From Streptomyces celluloflavus (GTDB lineage Bacteria; Actinomycetota; Actinomycetes; Streptomycetales; Streptomycetaceae), in assembly GCA_000720995.1 (NCBI GenBank), contig JOEL01000044.1, positions 22,307-86,306 on the forward strand: 64,000 nucleotides of DNA, written 5' to 3'. How positions within the stretch are numbered: the first letter of the stretch is position 1; each line of letters opens with the position of its first letter. Shown piece after piece: positions 17,060 to 25,699 of the stretch. The notes beneath the pieces are model-generated. The model ran no database searches, had not been told where the DNA came from, and saw only the letters and a program-made list of their open reading frames with translations. A program made the translations under genes and the position numbers.

Positions 17060-17632
17060 GTGATCAATCGGGTACGGCAGCTGCGCAAGGAGCGGCTCAT
17101 GACGCTGGAGGCGCTCGCCGAGCGCGCCGGTGTCACCAAGAGCTATCTCTCCAAGGTCGAGCGCGGCCACAGCATGCCGTCCATCGCCGTCAGCACCGCA
17201 CTCGCCCGCGCCCTGGACGTCCCGCTCGACAGCCTCTTCGCCGATACCGAACGGCTCGCCGATGTCACGGTGACCCGAGCGGACGAGCGGCGGCCGCTCA
17301 CCCCCGGCCAGGAGCCCGGCTCCCGCTACGAAGGCATCGCGCTGCGGACCGGCAATAAGCGGATGACGCCGTTCATGCTGTATCCGCCGCACGACGCCGG
17401 CCCCGTGCCCTTCCGGGACCACCCCGGCGAGGAGTTCCTCTTCGTCCACGAAGGACGCGCCGAACTGCTCTTCCCCGCCCGCTCCGTCGAGCTCGGACCG
17501 GGCGACTCCGTCTACTTCAAGGCCACGGTCCCCCACAAGGTCCGCTCACTGAGCTCCGAGCGCGCCGCGCTGCTGCTCATGGTCTGCGACAACCGGAGCG
17601 GACCGGAGACCTCGCACCCGCACCTGCCCTGA
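17060..17632 (+). CDS. XRE family regulator with cupin sensor domain
   Basis: 190 residues. Residues 3-60 are an XRE helix-turn-helix (LRKERLMTLEALAERAGVTK, SYLSKVERGHSMPSI); residues 110-180 are a cupin barrel (FRDHPGEEFLFVHEGRAEL ... LGPGDSVYFKATVPHKV). The cupin usually binds a small ligand. GTG 17060 follows GAAGGGAAG and is preferred over upstream in-frame starts. Divergent position from the aldolase/lyase operon makes that operon its probable target, with a sugar-acid-like ligand as effector (inference). Confidence 0.85.
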   Translation: MINRVRQLRKERLMTLEALAERAGVTKSYLSKVERGHSMPSIAVSTALARALDVPLDSLFADTERLADVTVTRADERRPLTPGQEPGSRYEGIALRTGNKRMTPFMLYPPHDAGPVPFRDHPGEEFLFVHEGRAELLFPARSVELGPGDSVYFKATVPHKVRSLSSERAALLLMVCDNRSGPETSHPHLP

Positions 17633-17722
17633 CGCGCCGAGCGGCCCGCCCGGCCGCCACCGCCTGCGGAGCCGCGCGGTTCCGACGCACCACCCCGACC
17701 CCACCCCACGTAAGGAAGTGCC

Positions 17723-18136
17723 GTGACCGGCGAACCCCCCGCGGACCCCACCACGCAGCCCGGCTTCTGGGAGGAGCGGCGGACCTGCTTCCTCAGCACG
17801 CCCCGGCCCGACGGCAGTCCGCATCTGGTCCCCGTCGGCGTGACCTACGACCCCCGCACCCGCATCGCCCGCGTCATCAGCAGCGGCACCAGCAAGAAGG
17901 TCCGCAACGTACGCGCCGCGGGCCCCGGCGTCCGGGTCGCGGTCAGCCAGGCCGAGGGCCGCCGCTGGTGCACCCTCGAAGGCACCGCCGTCATCAAGGA
18001 CGACCCCGAGTCCGTCGCCGACGCCGAGCGCCGCTACACCGAACGCTACAAAGCGCCGCGCCCCAACCCCGAGCGTGTGGTCATCGAGATCACCGTCACC
18101 CGCGCCATGGGCACCGCCAAACCGCCGGGCTGGTGA
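17723..18136 (+). CDS. PPOX-fold, probable F420-dependent enzyme
   Basis: 137 residues of the pyridoxamine-phosphate-oxidase-like split barrel. Seen are GFWEERRTCFLSTPRPDG, HLVPVGVTYDP, ISSGTSKKVRNVRA and RRWCTLEGTAVI, the pattern of the actinobacterial probable-F420 PPOX subclass. Members bind F420 or a flavin and reduce or oxidise various substrates. It has an AAGGAAG ribosome site in front of the GTG start. It stands alone between the regulator and the subtilase. Confidence 0.8.
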   Translation: MTGEPPADPTTQPGFWEERRTCFLSTPRPDGSPHLVPVGVTYDPRTRIARVISSGTSKKVRNVRAAGPGVRVAVSQAEGRRWCTLEGTAVIKDDPESVADAERRYTERYKAPRPNPERVVIEITVTRAMGTAKPPGW

Positions 18137-18371
18137 TGGTGGACGGGCCCACCGCGCCCCGGTCCCCCGCAGCGGAGCACTCGTCCTGACGTACCGTCAG
18201 TGATGCCGTGCCGCACGCCGTACCGCCCGTACGGCGTGCGGCACGGCACTCCCGGGGTGGCGGACTCCCGCCAGGGCGGTGAACCGTCAGGACGAAACCG
18301 CCGAAGGGAGCGCCCGTCGGCCCGAAGATGTCCTCCGTCTCTGTTCCCCCGCAGAACACGGAGTGCCTCTC

Positions 18372-21300
18372 TTGCCATCCTCAACCTCACGCCGTCGTGG
18401 GCTGATAGCCCTCGGCACGGCCCTGGCGACCCTGGCGGTGCCCCTGTCGGGCGCGTACGCCGACGGGCCGGCCGCCGCCGGTCCCCCGGCCGCCGCCGCG
18501 CGGGCCGCCGCCACCACCGACACGCATACGGTCACCCTCATCACCGGCGACCGGGTCACCGTCAAAGCCCTCGCCGACGGCCACCGCGTCGCGAGCGTCG
18601 ACCGGCCGAAGAAGGCCGTCGGCGGGGTGCGCACCCAGACCGTGGGCAAGGACCTCTACGTCTTCCCGGACGGGGCGCTGCCGTACCTCGCCGCGGGCGT
18701 CCTGGACCAGCGGCTGTTCGACGTCACCCGGCTCATCGCCGACGGCTACGACGACGCGCACACCGCGAGCCTGCCGGTGATCGTGCAGTACGGCGGCGCC
18801 GGCGCGGCCCGGCAGGCGGCCGGCCCGCTCACCGGGCTGACCACCCGCCGGTCCCTCCCCGCGATCAGCGGTGCGGCGGTGTCCGCGGGCCGCGCCCGGG
18901 CGGCCCGCCTCTGGCAGGACCTCACCCCGGCCGGCTCGCTCACCCGCGCCAAGGCCCGTTCCGCCGCTGTGAACGCACCCGAGGGGCAGGCCCGGCCCCG
19001 GGCGGCGGCCGGCCCCGCGGTCTTCGGCGGGAACATCGGCCGCATCTGGCTGGACGGCAAGGTCAAGGCCACCCTCGCGGAGAGCACCGCGCAGATCGGC
19101 GCGCCGGACGTCTGGCGAGCGGGCACCGACGGCACGGGCGTGAACGTCGCCGTCCTGGACTCCGGCGCCGACACCGGGCACCCGGATTTCGCGGGGCGGA
19201 TCGCCTCCTCCCAGAGCTTCGTGCCCGGCGAGGACGTCACCGACCGCCACGGGCACGGCACCCACACCGCGTCCACCGTCGCCGGTACCGGTGCCGCCTC
19301 CGGCGGGAAGGAGAAGGGTGTCGCCCCCGGCGCGCGCCTCCTGGTGGGCAAGGTCCTCGGCGACGACGGTTTCGGCGACGAGTCCTGGATCATCGCGGGC
19401 ATGGAGTGGGCGGCCCGGACCGAACACGCCAAGGTCATCAGCATGAGTCTGGGCACCTCGGAGGCGAGCGACGGCACCGACCCGATGAGCCAGGCCGTCG
19501 ACGACTTGTCCGCGGCCACCGGCGCGCTCTTCGTCGTCGCCGCCGGCAACTCCGGCGCCGGGGGTATCGGAGCACCGGGCGCGGCGACCGCCGCGCTGAC
19601 CGTCGGCGCCGTGGACGCGGACGACGCCCTGGCGTCCTTCTCCAGCTGGGGGCCGCGCCAGTCCGACGGCGCGCTCAAGCCGGAGGTGACCGCACCCGGT
19701 GTGGACATCCTCGCCGCCCGTTCGCAGTACGCCGCCGGCTCCGGCTCCTACGTCCGCATGAGCGGCACCTCCATGGCGACCCCGCACGTGGCCGGCGCCG
19801 CCGCGCTCGTCGCCCAGCGGCACCCGGACTGGACCGGCGGGCAGATCAAGGACGCCCTGGTCAGCACCGCGCACGCGACACCGGACATCCCGGTGACCCA
19901 GGGCGGCACCGGCCGCCTCGACGCCCGGACCGCGGCGCTCGGCACCGTCCACGCCGAGGCCACCGCCTGGTCCGGGTTCTACACCTGGCCGCACACCGGC
20001 GACCGGCCGTCCGCACGGACCGTCACCTACACCAACACCGGTGACCAGGACGTCGGACTCGATCTGGCCACCGCGGCGAAGGACGCGAACGGCGCCGCCG
20101 TGCCCGCGGGCGTCTTCACCCTGTCCGCGCCGGCCGTGACCGTCCCGGCCCACGGCACCGCCGCGGTGACCCTCACCGGCGATCCGAACGCGGCCCCGTA
20201 CGGGGCCACCGCGGGGCTGCTGTCGGCGACCGACGCCCACGGCACGGCTGTCGCGCACACGCTGATCGGCCTCGACCGCGAGGACGAGCGCTACGACCTC
20301 ACCATCCGGGCCACCGACCGCGCGGGCAGACCGCTGTCCGGCGTCGCCGCGCTCTACCGGACCGGTGACGCGATTCCCACGCAGGTGCAGATCCCCGACG
20401 ACGGGGTGCTCACCCTGCGCCGGCCCAAGGGCGAGTACTCGCTGCTCATGTACGCCGACCTGCCCGGTGCCGCGGGGCCGGACGATATGGGCCTGGCCGT
20501 ACTGTCCGCACCGCAGATGACCCTCGACCGGGACCGTACGGCGCGGCTCGACGCCCGCCAGGCCCACCGCGTCTCGGCCGTCGCGCCGCAGGCCACCGAG
20601 GACCGGATGACCCGGATCGACTGGAACCGCGTCGCGGGCGGTGTCCGGTTCAACGCCAACTACCTGGTCCCGCTCACCTACACCAGCGTGTGGGCGCAGC
20701 AAACGGACCGGGTGACCAGCGGCAGCCTCAACTTCGCCGCCCGCTGGCGCAAGGCCGCCCCGCTGCTGACCGTCGAGGCCACCGGACCGTACCCCGGCGA
20801 GCGGGGCTTTCCGGACCTGGTCGTCCAGGCCGGTTCGACGCTGCGGCCGGCCGGCAGCAGCCGGCTCGGCGTGGTCTACGCCGGTCTCGGCAGGACGGCC
20901 GACTACGCGGGCCTGGACGCCAAGGGCAAGGCCGTGGTCGTGCGGTACGACCGGCAGGCCGATCCGCGCGACCAGCCGAAGGCCGACGCGGCGCAGGCCG
21001 CGGCCGCCGTCGCCGCGGGCGCCGGACTCCTGCTGGTCGTCAACGACACCACCGGCCGGCTCAGTGACTGGTACGGCGCGGCGGACGGGGAGACCAAGAG
21101 CCCGATCGAGGTCGCGAGCCTCCAGCCGCACGAGGGCGCCGCGCTGATCGCGGCGGCCGCCCGCCCCGGTCTCCGGCTGGCGGTCACCTCCCGGCCGGCG
21201 TCACCGTACGTCTACGACCTGGTGGAACGGCACGACGGAGCCGTCCCCGCGACCGGTCTGACCTACCGCCCCGCCAGGAGCGCGCTGGCCCGGCTGGACT

Positions 21301-22205
21301 CCCGCTTCGCCGGGCAGGCCGGCACCACCGGCGACAACGCCCGGTACGACATGCAGGACTTCGACATCTACGGCTTCGGATACGGCACGGAACAGGCGCT
21401 GGCGGCCACCCGCACCGACTGGGTGACGCCGGGCGACGGGGCGTTCACGTGGTACGAGGAGTCCGGTACCGCGACGCTGGAGGAACGGTCGCTCCGCACC
21501 GATCCGAAGAAGGGGTCCAGGACCGGCAGCGACTGGTTCCTGCCCGTCGTCCACCCGCGCCTGAACCCGAGCCAGTCCCTGCCGGGCCGGCAGGGCGACT
21601 TCCTCGTCCTCAACGTCCCCGGCTGGGGCGACGGAGGTGCGGGCCACAACGGCTTCGACCGGAACCTGTGGGAGGCGAACGACCCGCTGCACGAGACGGT
21701 GACGCTCTACCAGGGCGACACCGAACTCGGCTCGACCGCCTACCAGCAGCTCACCGCGACCGCACCGAGCGGTGCCCCGCTGCCGTACCGGCTGGTGGCC
21801 GAAACCAGCCAGCACGGTGTCTTCCCGACCTCGACGCAGACCCGGACGGAATGGACCTTCACCTCAGGGAACGGGTGGGCGCTGATACCGCTGATACAGC
21901 TCGACCACGGTGTCGCCACCGACCTGTCCGGTAACGCGGCACGCCACACCGCCCTCACCCTGACCGCATCGCAGCTGCCCGGCGTCACCGGGGCCGGACG
22001 GATCGACGCCGCGACCCTCCAGCTCTCCTACGACGACGGCGCGCACTGGACGCCGGCCACCCTGCGCGCGACGGCCGACGGCAGCTGGGCCACGACGGTG
22101 ACGGCGCCGCGTACGGCCCGGTATGTCTCGCTCCGCGCCACCGCGCGGGACACCGCGGGCAACACCGTCAGCCAGACGGTGGTACGTGCCTACGGCCTGA
22201 ATTAG
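18372..22205 (+). CDS. Large secreted subtilisin-like serine protease (S8)
   Basis: 1277 residues. Signal peptide SRRRGLIALGTALATLAV, propeptide to about residue 235, then the S8 domain with a complete triad: Asp263 (VAVLDSGAD), His298 (GHGTHTAS), Ser467 (GTSMATPHVAG). Downstream are about 700 residues of beta-rich domains, including a PA-like Gly/Val region near residue 900 and a C-terminal Ig-like fold, as in large extracellular Streptomyces subtilases. It degrades proteins outside the cell. TTG 18372 is chosen: GGAG ends eight bases upstream and the signal peptide then starts at residue 1. GTG 18279 or GTG 18363 are alternatives. Confidence 0.9.
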   Translation: MPSSTSRRRGLIALGTALATLAVPLSGAYADGPAAAGPPAAAARAAATTDTHTVTLITGDRVTVKALADGHRVASVDRPKKAVGGVRTQTVGKDLYVFPDGALPYLAAGVLDQRLFDVTRLIADGYDDAHTASLPVIVQYGGAGAARQAAGPLTGLTTRRSLPAISGAAVSAGRARAARLWQDLTPAGSLTRAKARSAAVNAPEGQARPRAAAGPAVFGGNIGRIWLDGKVKATLAESTAQIGAPDVWRAGTDGTGVNVAVLDSGADTGHPDFAGRIASSQSFVPGEDVTDRHGHGTHTASTVAGTGAASGGKEKGVAPGARLLVGKVLGDDGFGDESWIIAGMEWAARTEHAKVISMSLGTSEASDGTDPMSQAVDDLSAATGALFVVAAGNSGAGGIGAPGAATAALTVGAVDADDALASFSSWGPRQSDGALKPEVTAPGVDILAARSQYAAGSGSYVRMSGTSMATPHVAGAAALVAQRHPDWTGGQIKDALVSTAHATPDIPVTQGGTGRLDARTAALGTVHAEATAWSGFYTWPHTGDRPSARTVTYTNTGDQDVGLDLATAAKDANGAAVPAGVFTLSAPAVTVPAHGTAAVTLTGDPNAAPYGATAGLLSATDAHGTAVAHTLIGLDREDERYDLTIRATDRAGRPLSGVAALYRTGDAIPTQVQIPDDGVLTLRRPKGEYSLLMYADLPGAAGPDDMGLAVLSAPQMTLDRDRTARLDARQAHRVSAVAPQATEDRMTRIDWNRVAGGVRFNANYLVPLTYTSVWAQQTDRVTSGSLNFAARWRKAAPLLTVEATGPYPGERGFPDLVVQAGSTLRPAGSSRLGVVYAGLGRTADYAGLDAKGKAVVVRYDRQADPRDQPKADAAQAAAAVAAGAGLLLVVNDTTGRLSDWYGAADGETKSPIEVASLQPHEGAALIAAAARPGLRLAVTSRPASPYVYDLVERHDGAVPATGLTYRPARSALARLDSRFAGQAGTTGDNARYDMQDFDIYGFGYGTEQALAATRTDWVTPGDGAFTWYEESGTATLEERSLRTDPKKGSRTGSDWFLPVVHPRLNPSQSLPGRQGDFLVLNVPGWGDGGAGHNGFDRNLWEANDPLHETVTLYQGDTELGSTAYQQLTATAPSGAPLPYRLVAETSQHGVFPTSTQTRTEWTFTSGNGWALIPLIQLDHGVATDLSGNAARHTALTLTASQLPGVTGAGRIDAATLQLSYDDGAHWTPATLRATADGSWATTVTAPRTARYVSLRATARDTAGNTVSQTVVRAYGLN

Positions 22206-22213
22206 CACCGGCC

Positions 22214-22250
22214 GCCGGGGAGGGGCCGTCGGTCACGGCCCCTCCCCGGC
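22214..22250. terminator. Strong hairpin after the subtilase
   Basis: Fifteen-base perfect GC stem (22214-22228 with 22236-22250), seven-base loop, nine bases past the stop. It separates the subtilase from the convergent Fur gene. Confidence 0.75.
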
Positions 22251-22342
22251 TTGGGCCGGTCCGTGCTTCCTTCCCGGGCCCCGGCAGGAGGAGATACGTT
22301 TCCCGCCGCCGGTGGACGGGTGCGATCACGCCGTCCGCGGCC

Positions 22343-22795
22343 TCAGCGGTCCGCCGCCTGCCGAGCGGAATGGCAGCTTTCGCACAGTCCCCACCAGATG
22401 ATCTCGGCTTCGTCGATGGTGAACCCCTTGTGCTCGAAGGGCTCCAGGCAGGGGGCCTGACCGGTGCTGCAATCGATGTCCTCGATCTGCCCGCAACCGC
22501 GGCACACCAGATGATGGTGGTTGTCCCCGACGCGCAGTTCGTAGCGGGCCGGGGACCCGGCTGGTTCGATGCAGCGGATCAGTTCGGCCTGGGTGAGATC
22601 GTCGAGCACGTTGTACAGCCCCTGCCGGGAGAGCCCCCCGGAGGAGGTCTTCCCGCCCGAGGCGATGCCGATCCGGCTCTCCAGCTCCGCCGCGGTGGAG
22701 TGCGGATGACCTTGCAGGGCGGCCAGCACGGAGCGGCGCTGTACGGTGCTCCGCAAACCCTTGGCCCTGAGCATGCCGGCTGCCACTTGGTCCAT
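22343..22795 (-). CDS. Fur family transcriptional regulator (CatR/PerR-like)
   Basis: 150 residues. Winged-helix part about 1-80, with a Gly/Ser-rich stretch at 45-55; then the metal-binding region DNHHHLVCRGCG (His93-95, Cys98, Cys101) and a second CxxC at 138-141 (CESCH), the structural zinc site of the family. Such regulators sense iron or peroxide. A clade-3 catalase gene lies 5 kb away, so a CatR-like peroxide repressor role is plausible; in S. coelicolor catR is next to catA (from memory). ATG 22795 was chosen because the upstream open frame has no Fur-like sequence. Confidence 0.85.
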   Translation of the reverse strand: MDQVAAGMLRAKGLRSTVQRRSVLAALQGHPHSTAAELESRIGIASGGKTSSGGLSRQGLYNVLDDLTQAELIRCIEPAGSPARYELRVGDNHHHLVCRGCGQIEDIDCSTGQAPCLEPFEHKGFTIDEAEIIWWGLCESCHSARQAADR

Positions 22796-23043
22796 CTCGC
22801 AGTCGTACCTTCCGGTCACTGGCGGGCATCGCGCACGGGGCAGGCTCACCCGTGGCATCCGGCTGGAAACCGGCGCCACCCGCCTGCCCTCACATGCGGC
22901 GGTGTCGCCCCGTCCGCACGCCATATTGGCTGAGAACAAGTCTAGCCGGAGCATCTCGCGGCCCCCGGTGGCAAACCCCGGGTGATCCTGCGGTGAACCG
23001 GCCCGCACCCTGCGCCCGAACCGGCGCTCCGGGGGACCTGGCC

Positions 23044-23098
23044 GACGGTATCGGTGCCGGTGGCGGACGGTATCGGAGCTCGTGACGGACGGTATCGG
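23044..23098. repeat. Three direct repeats GACGGTATCGG with 22-base period
   Basis: Perfect 11-base copies start at 23044, 23066 and 23088, exactly two helical turns apart. They lie between the Fur-family gene (minus) and the DUF2180 gene (plus), about 250 bases from each. Same-face spacing is typical of cooperative protein binding. Confidence 0.75.
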
Positions 23099-23178
23099 CG
23101 ATTGCTGCGGAGCGCCCGCATCGCGTCGGCCGGGCCTGCTTCGCGGACCCGCGAACGGGGGCGAACCTGTCACTAGAG

Positions 23179-23208
23179 TTGACTCCGTCCAATCTGGCGA
23201 GCTAACTT
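23179..23208 (+). promoter_or_regulatory. Possible sigma-70-type promoter for the DUF2180 gene
   Basis: TTGACT at 23179-23184 and TAACTT at 23203-23208 with an 18-base spacer, matching the vegetative TTGAC / TAnnnT form. It is about 150 bases before the start codon. Confidence 0.5.
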
Positions 23209-23361
23209 CTCAGTCGGTGGCGGAGCGTTGATCAGCCTCTCGTCGACCAGTACGCGTACGCCGTTGTTGAACCCCACCTCACGCCGAGACGCCACCTCCC
23301 CGGATCAGGAACCGCGCACTTGGGCCGGGAGTGCACAGGCGCGTACCCGATGGAGCTTCTC

Positions 23362-23571
23362 TTGAAGTGTTACGACTGCTGCCTTGCCGACAGGAACGGC
23401 AAGGTCCCCGTTGGCATTTGCTGCCGCTGCGGCCTCGCCGTCTGCGCCGAGCACGCACATGTCGCGCAGAGCACCATCCACAGGATGGCCGGTATGGGCA
23501 AGTCGACCAGTGACCTGCCCGCCCGCCGCGTGCTCTGCCAGACCTGTCACGGGGCCGAGCGCTCCTTCTGA
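23362..23571 (+). CDS. DUF2180 family small zinc-binding protein
   Basis: 69 residues with Cys/His pairs typical of a small zinc-ribbon: CYDCC, ICCRCGLAVCAEHAHV and, at the end, CQTCHG. DUF2180 proteins from actinomycetes start right at the first Cys pair. TTG 23362 gives that start and has GGAG six bases upstream; ATG 23350 would overlap that ribosome site. Function is unknown; a regulatory or redox role is often supposed for such proteins. It precedes the biosynthetic operon by 380 bases. Confidence 0.75.
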   Translation: MKCYDCCLADRNGKVPVGICCRCGLAVCAEHAHVAQSTIHRMAGMGKSTSDLPARRVLCQTCHGAERSF

Positions 23572-23907
23572 GCTCCCGCGGCCCCGGAATTCCCCGCCGG
23601 CTTTCGGCGTGAAGCCCGGCGGAAGAACGGGACGCCCCGGCGATGACCGACGCCGGAGCGGACCAGCGGCCGCCTCACCTTCCTCCCCCCTGTACGAGAC
23701 CGATTCCGCCTTCATGTGAAGCGGTGAACCGTCGTGCGGAACACTCCGCCGCGGATGCTGCACAGCGGAGGCCGTCGGTCTCGGGTCCGCCGGCCGGAGA
23801 AATCACCCATGCACCCGCGGGCCGGCGGATTTGCGGCGGACAGCCTGCGCTTCCCTTCCCCGTCGAAGCTCCGCGCTCCCCTGTCCAGCCAGTCGTCTCC
23901 AGCGCAG

Positions 23908-23942
23908 TTCCCCGAATTCACCCGCGCATTTCCCCGAATTCA
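23908..23942. promoter_or_regulatory. Direct repeat TTCCCCGAATTCA, 22-base period, at the operon start
   Basis: Two perfect 13-base copies at 23908-23920 and 23930-23942; the second ends at the ribosome site of the di-iron oxygenase gene. A related CCGGAATTCCCC lies at 23584-23595. Placement over the likely leader suggests repressor sites for the operon. The remainder of the 23572-23907 gap shows no gene. Confidence 0.6.
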
Positions 23943-23951
23943 GGAGATGGG

Positions 23952-24869
23952 ATGATCAGCGAGCTGATCAGCAAGGATGAACGATTCCAGGAGATCCTCG
24001 AACGCCTGAACCGCAAATCGGTCGAGGACTACTACAACCCGTACCGGATGTTCGAGTGGCCGGACTCCCTGCCGGAGAACCGGTGGTGGATGAGCCCCGA
24101 ACTCACGACCACGTACGGGACCGAGGTTGCCGCCGAACTCGACCAGGAGCAGTTATACCGGCTGTCCCGGTACGAGAGCATCAACTTCTACAGCCTCAAC
24201 GTGGACGGTATCCGGGACCTCATCATCGAGGTGACCCGGCGCATCCACACCCGCGGCTTCGAGATTCCGTCGGAGTTCTTCCACCATTTCATCGGTGAGG
24301 AGAACGAACACATGTGGTTCTTCGCCGAGTTCTGCCAGCGCTACGGAGAGAAGATCTACCGCCAGGTGGAGTCGTCCGGGCAGGACGAGACGTGGCCGGA
24401 GGCCGCCAGCTTCCTGGTGTTCGTCCGCATCCTCCTCTTCGAGGAACTGGTCGACCACTTCAACAGCACGATGGCCCTCGACGAGCGGCTGCACGACACC
24501 ATCCGCGCGGTCAACCGCATCCACCACCAGGACGAGTCCCGGCACATCGCCTTCGGCCGTGAACTGGTCTCCCTGCTCTTCGAGGACCTGAAGACCAAGG
24601 CGTCGCCGGAGCGGCTCGACGAGATCCGGGAGTACATCAAGCGCTACGTGAACTACAGCTTCGAGTCGCTGTTCAACCCCCAGGTCTACCGGGATGCCGG
24701 AATCCCCGAACCGTTCGCCGTGCGGCGTCGCCTGCTGGCCTCCCCGCGCAGCGCGGAGTTCCAGCAGCAGGTGCTCCGCAAGCCGCTGAACTTCCTCGTC
24801 AAGACCGGGATTCTGCACGACCGGAACCTCGCCCCCACCGGCCTGCCGACCGCACGGGGGAATTCGTGA
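23952..24869 (+). CDS. AurF-type non-haem di-iron N-oxygenase
   Basis: 305 residues, a ferritin-like helical protein. The AurF metal ligands can all be placed: Glu75 (YESINFYS), Glu117 and His120 (ENEHMWFF), Glu164 (LLFEELVDH), His191, Glu195 and His198 (HHQDESRHIAF). The extra His four residues before the last ExxH is the mark of p-aminobenzoate N-oxygenase (AurF/CmlI) against other di-iron proteins. It would oxidise an amine to hydroxylamine, nitroso or nitro. Leu68 is encoded by TTA (24153), rare in Streptomyces and read by bldA tRNA. The ATG follows GGAGATGG. It is the first gene of a tightly overlapping operon. Confidence 0.82.
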   Translation: MISELISKDERFQEILERLNRKSVEDYYNPYRMFEWPDSLPENRWWMSPELTTTYGTEVAAELDQEQLYRLSRYESINFYSLNVDGIRDLIIEVTRRIHTRGFEIPSEFFHHFIGEENEHMWFFAEFCQRYGEKIYRQVESSGQDETWPEAASFLVFVRILLFEELVDHFNSTMALDERLHDTIRAVNRIHHQDESRHIAFGRELVSLLFEDLKTKASPERLDEIREYIKRYVNYSFESLFNPQVYRDAGIPEPFAVRRRLLASPRSAEFQQQVLRKPLNFLVKTGILHDRNLAPTGLPTARGNS

Positions 24870-25699
24870 CCGCGCCGATATCGATCGCTCCGGGCGGTGC
24901 GCTCAGCATCCTCAGCCCCGACGAGACGGACCTGTTGCGCACGCTGGACCGCATCGTCACCGGCTGGGCCGAAGAGGACGGCACACGGGAGATCATCCCC
25001 CCGCCGGTCTACCCGCTGCACGACCTGGAGAAGTTCGACGTCTACCGGAACTTCCCCCATCTGCAGTTCGTCGGTGGCGCGCTGGATGTGGCCGGTACCC
25101 CGCCGGCACCGGTGGCGGGCGTCTTCGCCCGCGACGACGTCGAGCTGCCGTTCCTGGGGATGCCGCACTCCACCTGCTACGGCGCCTATCTCTACTACGA
25201 GAACCAGCCCGTGGCCCCTGACACCACCCTCACTCTCGTCAACCGGTGCTTCCGCAACGAGGACAAGTACGAGGGGCTGCGGCGGCTGCTCAGCTTCCAG
25301 ATGAGAGAGGTGGTGGCGATCGGGTCGTTCGAGCACACCCAGGAGGTCCTCGATCGCTTCACCGGCCGGATCGAGCGGTTCGCCGAGGCCCTGGGCCTCG
25401 GGCTGACGAAGGTGGCGGCCACCGACCCGTTCTTCGAACGCGACGGCGCCCGCGCCCTCCTCCAGCGCCTCAGCCCGGTCAAATACGAGTTCCAGGCCGA
25501 CGGTCTGGCCATCGCCTCGGTCAACACCCACCGCAACTTCTTCGGCGAACGGTGCCGCATCACCATCGAGGGCACCGGCGAGCACGCCTACACGAGCTGT
25601 GTCGCCTTCGGCCTCGAACGGTGGCTGGCGGCCCTGAGCGACCGGTTCGAGGGCGATCTGCCCCGTGCCCGCGCCGCCGTCACCGCGGCGGCCTCGTGA
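24866..25699 (+). CDS. Amino acid:[carrier protein] ligase (class II aaRS-like)
   Basis: 277 residues, only the catalytic core of a class II (SerRS/ThrRS-like) synthetase with no tRNA-binding domain. Motif 2 is NRCFRNEDKYEG (128-138 area) and motif 3 is CVAFGLERWLAAL (245-257). A zinc triad Cys104 (HSTCYGAY), Glu148 (MREVVAIG) and Cys245 fits the Cys-Glu-Cys site of bacterial amino acid:carrier-protein ligases, which adenylate a small amino acid and move it to a phosphopantetheine thiol. The carrier protein and its activating transferase are the next genes. GTG 24866 overlaps the oxygenase stop. The amino acid accepted (Gly, Ala or Ser in known cases) cannot be read. Confidence 0.8.
   Translation: MTAPISIAPGGALSILSPDETDLLRTLDRIVTGWAEEDGTREIIPPPVYPLHDLEKFDVYRNFPHLQFVGGALDVAGTPPAPVAGVFARDDVELPFLGMPHSTCYGAYLYYENQPVAPDTTLTLVNRCFRNEDKYEGLRRLLSFQMREVVAIGSFEHTQEVLDRFTGRIERFAEALGLGLTKVAATDPFFERDGARALLQRLSPVKYEFQADGLAIASVNTHRNFFGERCRITIEGTGEHAYTSCVAFGLERWLAALSDRFEGDLPRARAAVTAAAS

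Noticed and set aside
18387-21131. A 914-codon minus-strand frame opposite the subtilase
   Set aside because: Gly/Val/Arg-rich shadow with no motif; the subtilase is on the other strand with a complete catalytic triad.
23044-23098. Replication-type iterons
   Set aside because: Only three copies, in a promoter region, with no replication gene or AT-rich stretch nearby; regulator sites are more likely.
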